DNA of 64,000 nucleotides. It comes from Enoplosus armatus. Lineage: Eukaryota; Chordata; Actinopteri; Centrarchiformes; Enoplosidae. The DNA lies in contig NC_092191.1 of NCBI RefSeq assembly GCF_043641665.1, forward strand, positions 609,501 to 673,500, written 5' to 3'. The translations under genes were made by a program, and so were the position numbers. The notes under the pieces were generated by a model that was given only the letters and a program-made list of their open reading frames with translations, had not been told where the DNA came from and ran no database searches. Within the stretch, counting starts at the first letter, position 1, and the number at the start of each line of letters is the position of its first letter. Shown piece after piece: positions 62,909 to 64,000 of this stretch.

Positions 62909-64000
62909 GGCAGATTAACTTCCTGGAGCGTGAGATGTCGGGGTTTAAAATAGACAAAGAGAGAAGTTGTGTCACGGTTCAGCACCTGGTTCTGACACTG
63001 ACAGGAAGAGAGGCTGCAGGTCACATGACCAGCTGGAGGTCTGAACAGAGGAGGTTCTACACAGAACCAACACATGGCAGAATTACATGTGTAACCATGG
63101 TTCCATGAATTTCTGGCGTCACTGCCGGTCAGGAAGAATGAAACCGAACTCTCCACATCACGGACAGCTGATTTGTGTTGTTAGTCTTGGTAGTGAAGCG
63201 AGGCCCAGATCAGAGTCATTGTGATGTTACTGGACTTCTCTGGAAAAAGACCCTAACCCTAACCCATGAACACTTCAGACCGGGACCAGGATCAATAGAT
63301 AGTTCACAGCCCTGTCAGAAGTGACCCTTTGGTAGACAGGGTGGCCTAACACACGGTGGTGTGTTAACGGCTGCACATGTGACAATAGTGATCCTAGTTT
63401 TCAACTGGAGGAGCAGGAGCTGGACATTTCAACCAGTTGTCATGACAACATGTCCCTTTAGTTATCCATTTCAACTTTTCACAGGTCAGCCCATCGAAGC
63501 TGGAAGGTTACGAGATACAAAAGATCAGCCTCACCCCAAAGTGTAATCCCGTTTGTGTCGATTCCCCCTAAAATATGTGGATATATTTTCTATATTCAAA
63601 TTAGCTGAGCTACTCCACAATGTGTCAACATACAGTTTTAAGTAAGTCTTGAATATGAGTGTCTGTCTGTGGAGGTCCTGTCCCCATGTGGTCTTTTTGA
63701 TCTGGTCTGTGACGTTTGGTGACCGGTTTTGGTTCCACATCCTCTCGTGTTCAGCTTCCAGCTCCACATGGTTACTTTTAACCAAACCACCAAACCATAC
63801 CACATGGCGTGAGTCTCCGTCTGCAGAACCAGGACACCAAGCAGCTCTGCTTTTAGCTCTGCTTCAGTTTGTTCGTTTCAAACTGTGGGCCTTCAGTCGG
63901 TGCGTGATGGAGGGTTTGGTTCAGTTAAACTCTGCTGCTCTGCTATTACAGACCCTGTAAAGTCTGTATTTAACAATGAGTCGGCGTCTTATAATTCACT

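Larger units (their letters stand above)
60821..64000 (+). other. psd intron to right edge
   Basis: The exon ending at 60820 has a GTGAGT donor in phase 2, and no matching downstream psd exon (SEC7 onset) is recognised before 64000. The interval contains (GT)n at about 61546-61570, (CA)n at about 61888-61912, a short TIR element at 62452-62605, and an X-box at 62895-62908. Confidence 0.6.

Overview
This is vertebrate, almost certainly teleost (percomorph-type) nuclear DNA. Genes are split into exons with GT-AG junctions. One locus is a fish-type NLR (FISNA-NACHT-LRR-PRY/SPRY), and short TIR repeats typical of bony fish recur. Microsatellites and minisatellites are very abundant: six long tandem arrays occupy roughly 9 kb, about one seventh of the window.

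Layout, left to right. (1) About 1-6.6 kb: the 5' part of a ninein-like gene (ninl) on the minus strand. One donor-bearing exon end has been copied twelve times together with a (CA)n tract. (2) About 8.6-9.3 kb, minus: an orphan Pyrin-domain exon plus a linker exon. The PYD exon carries an apparent 1-bp frameshift, and no downstream effector exons follow. (3) About 10.1-13.07 kb: a 3-kb array of an 11-bp unit. (4) 14.9-20.9 kb, plus: an NLR gene rebuilt from nine exons whose splice phases all agree (1,080 aa). (5) 23.6-28.7 kb, plus: a complete aifm2/FSP1 gene (372 aa). (6) 29.2-34.0 kb, minus: a complete ELOVL6-type elongase (269 aa), convergent with aifm2. (7) 34.4-53.4 kb: a gene desert with three further satellites (12-bp, about 25-bp and 46-bp units) and two CpG-rich candidate first exons. 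(8) 53.5 kb to the right edge, plus: the N-terminal half of a PSD/EFA6-type Arf6 exchange factor. Its SEC7 and PH exons lie beyond the window.

These are independent vertebrate genes and not an operon. Their roles are centrosome/cilium (ninl), innate immunity (PYD fragment and NLR), lipid-peroxide defence (aifm2), fatty-acid elongation (elovl) and Arf6/membrane traffic (psd). ELOVL3 and PSD lie near each other on human 10q24, so the elovl-psd linkage here looks ancestral.

I found no convincing new biological system. The most unusual structure is the tandemly duplicated ninl exon end with splice donor. Next are two near-identical RFX X-box motifs flanking and inside psd, a splice-phase conflict in psd, and the broken PYD gene. 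All gene names rest on recognising protein families by eye; no database search was run.
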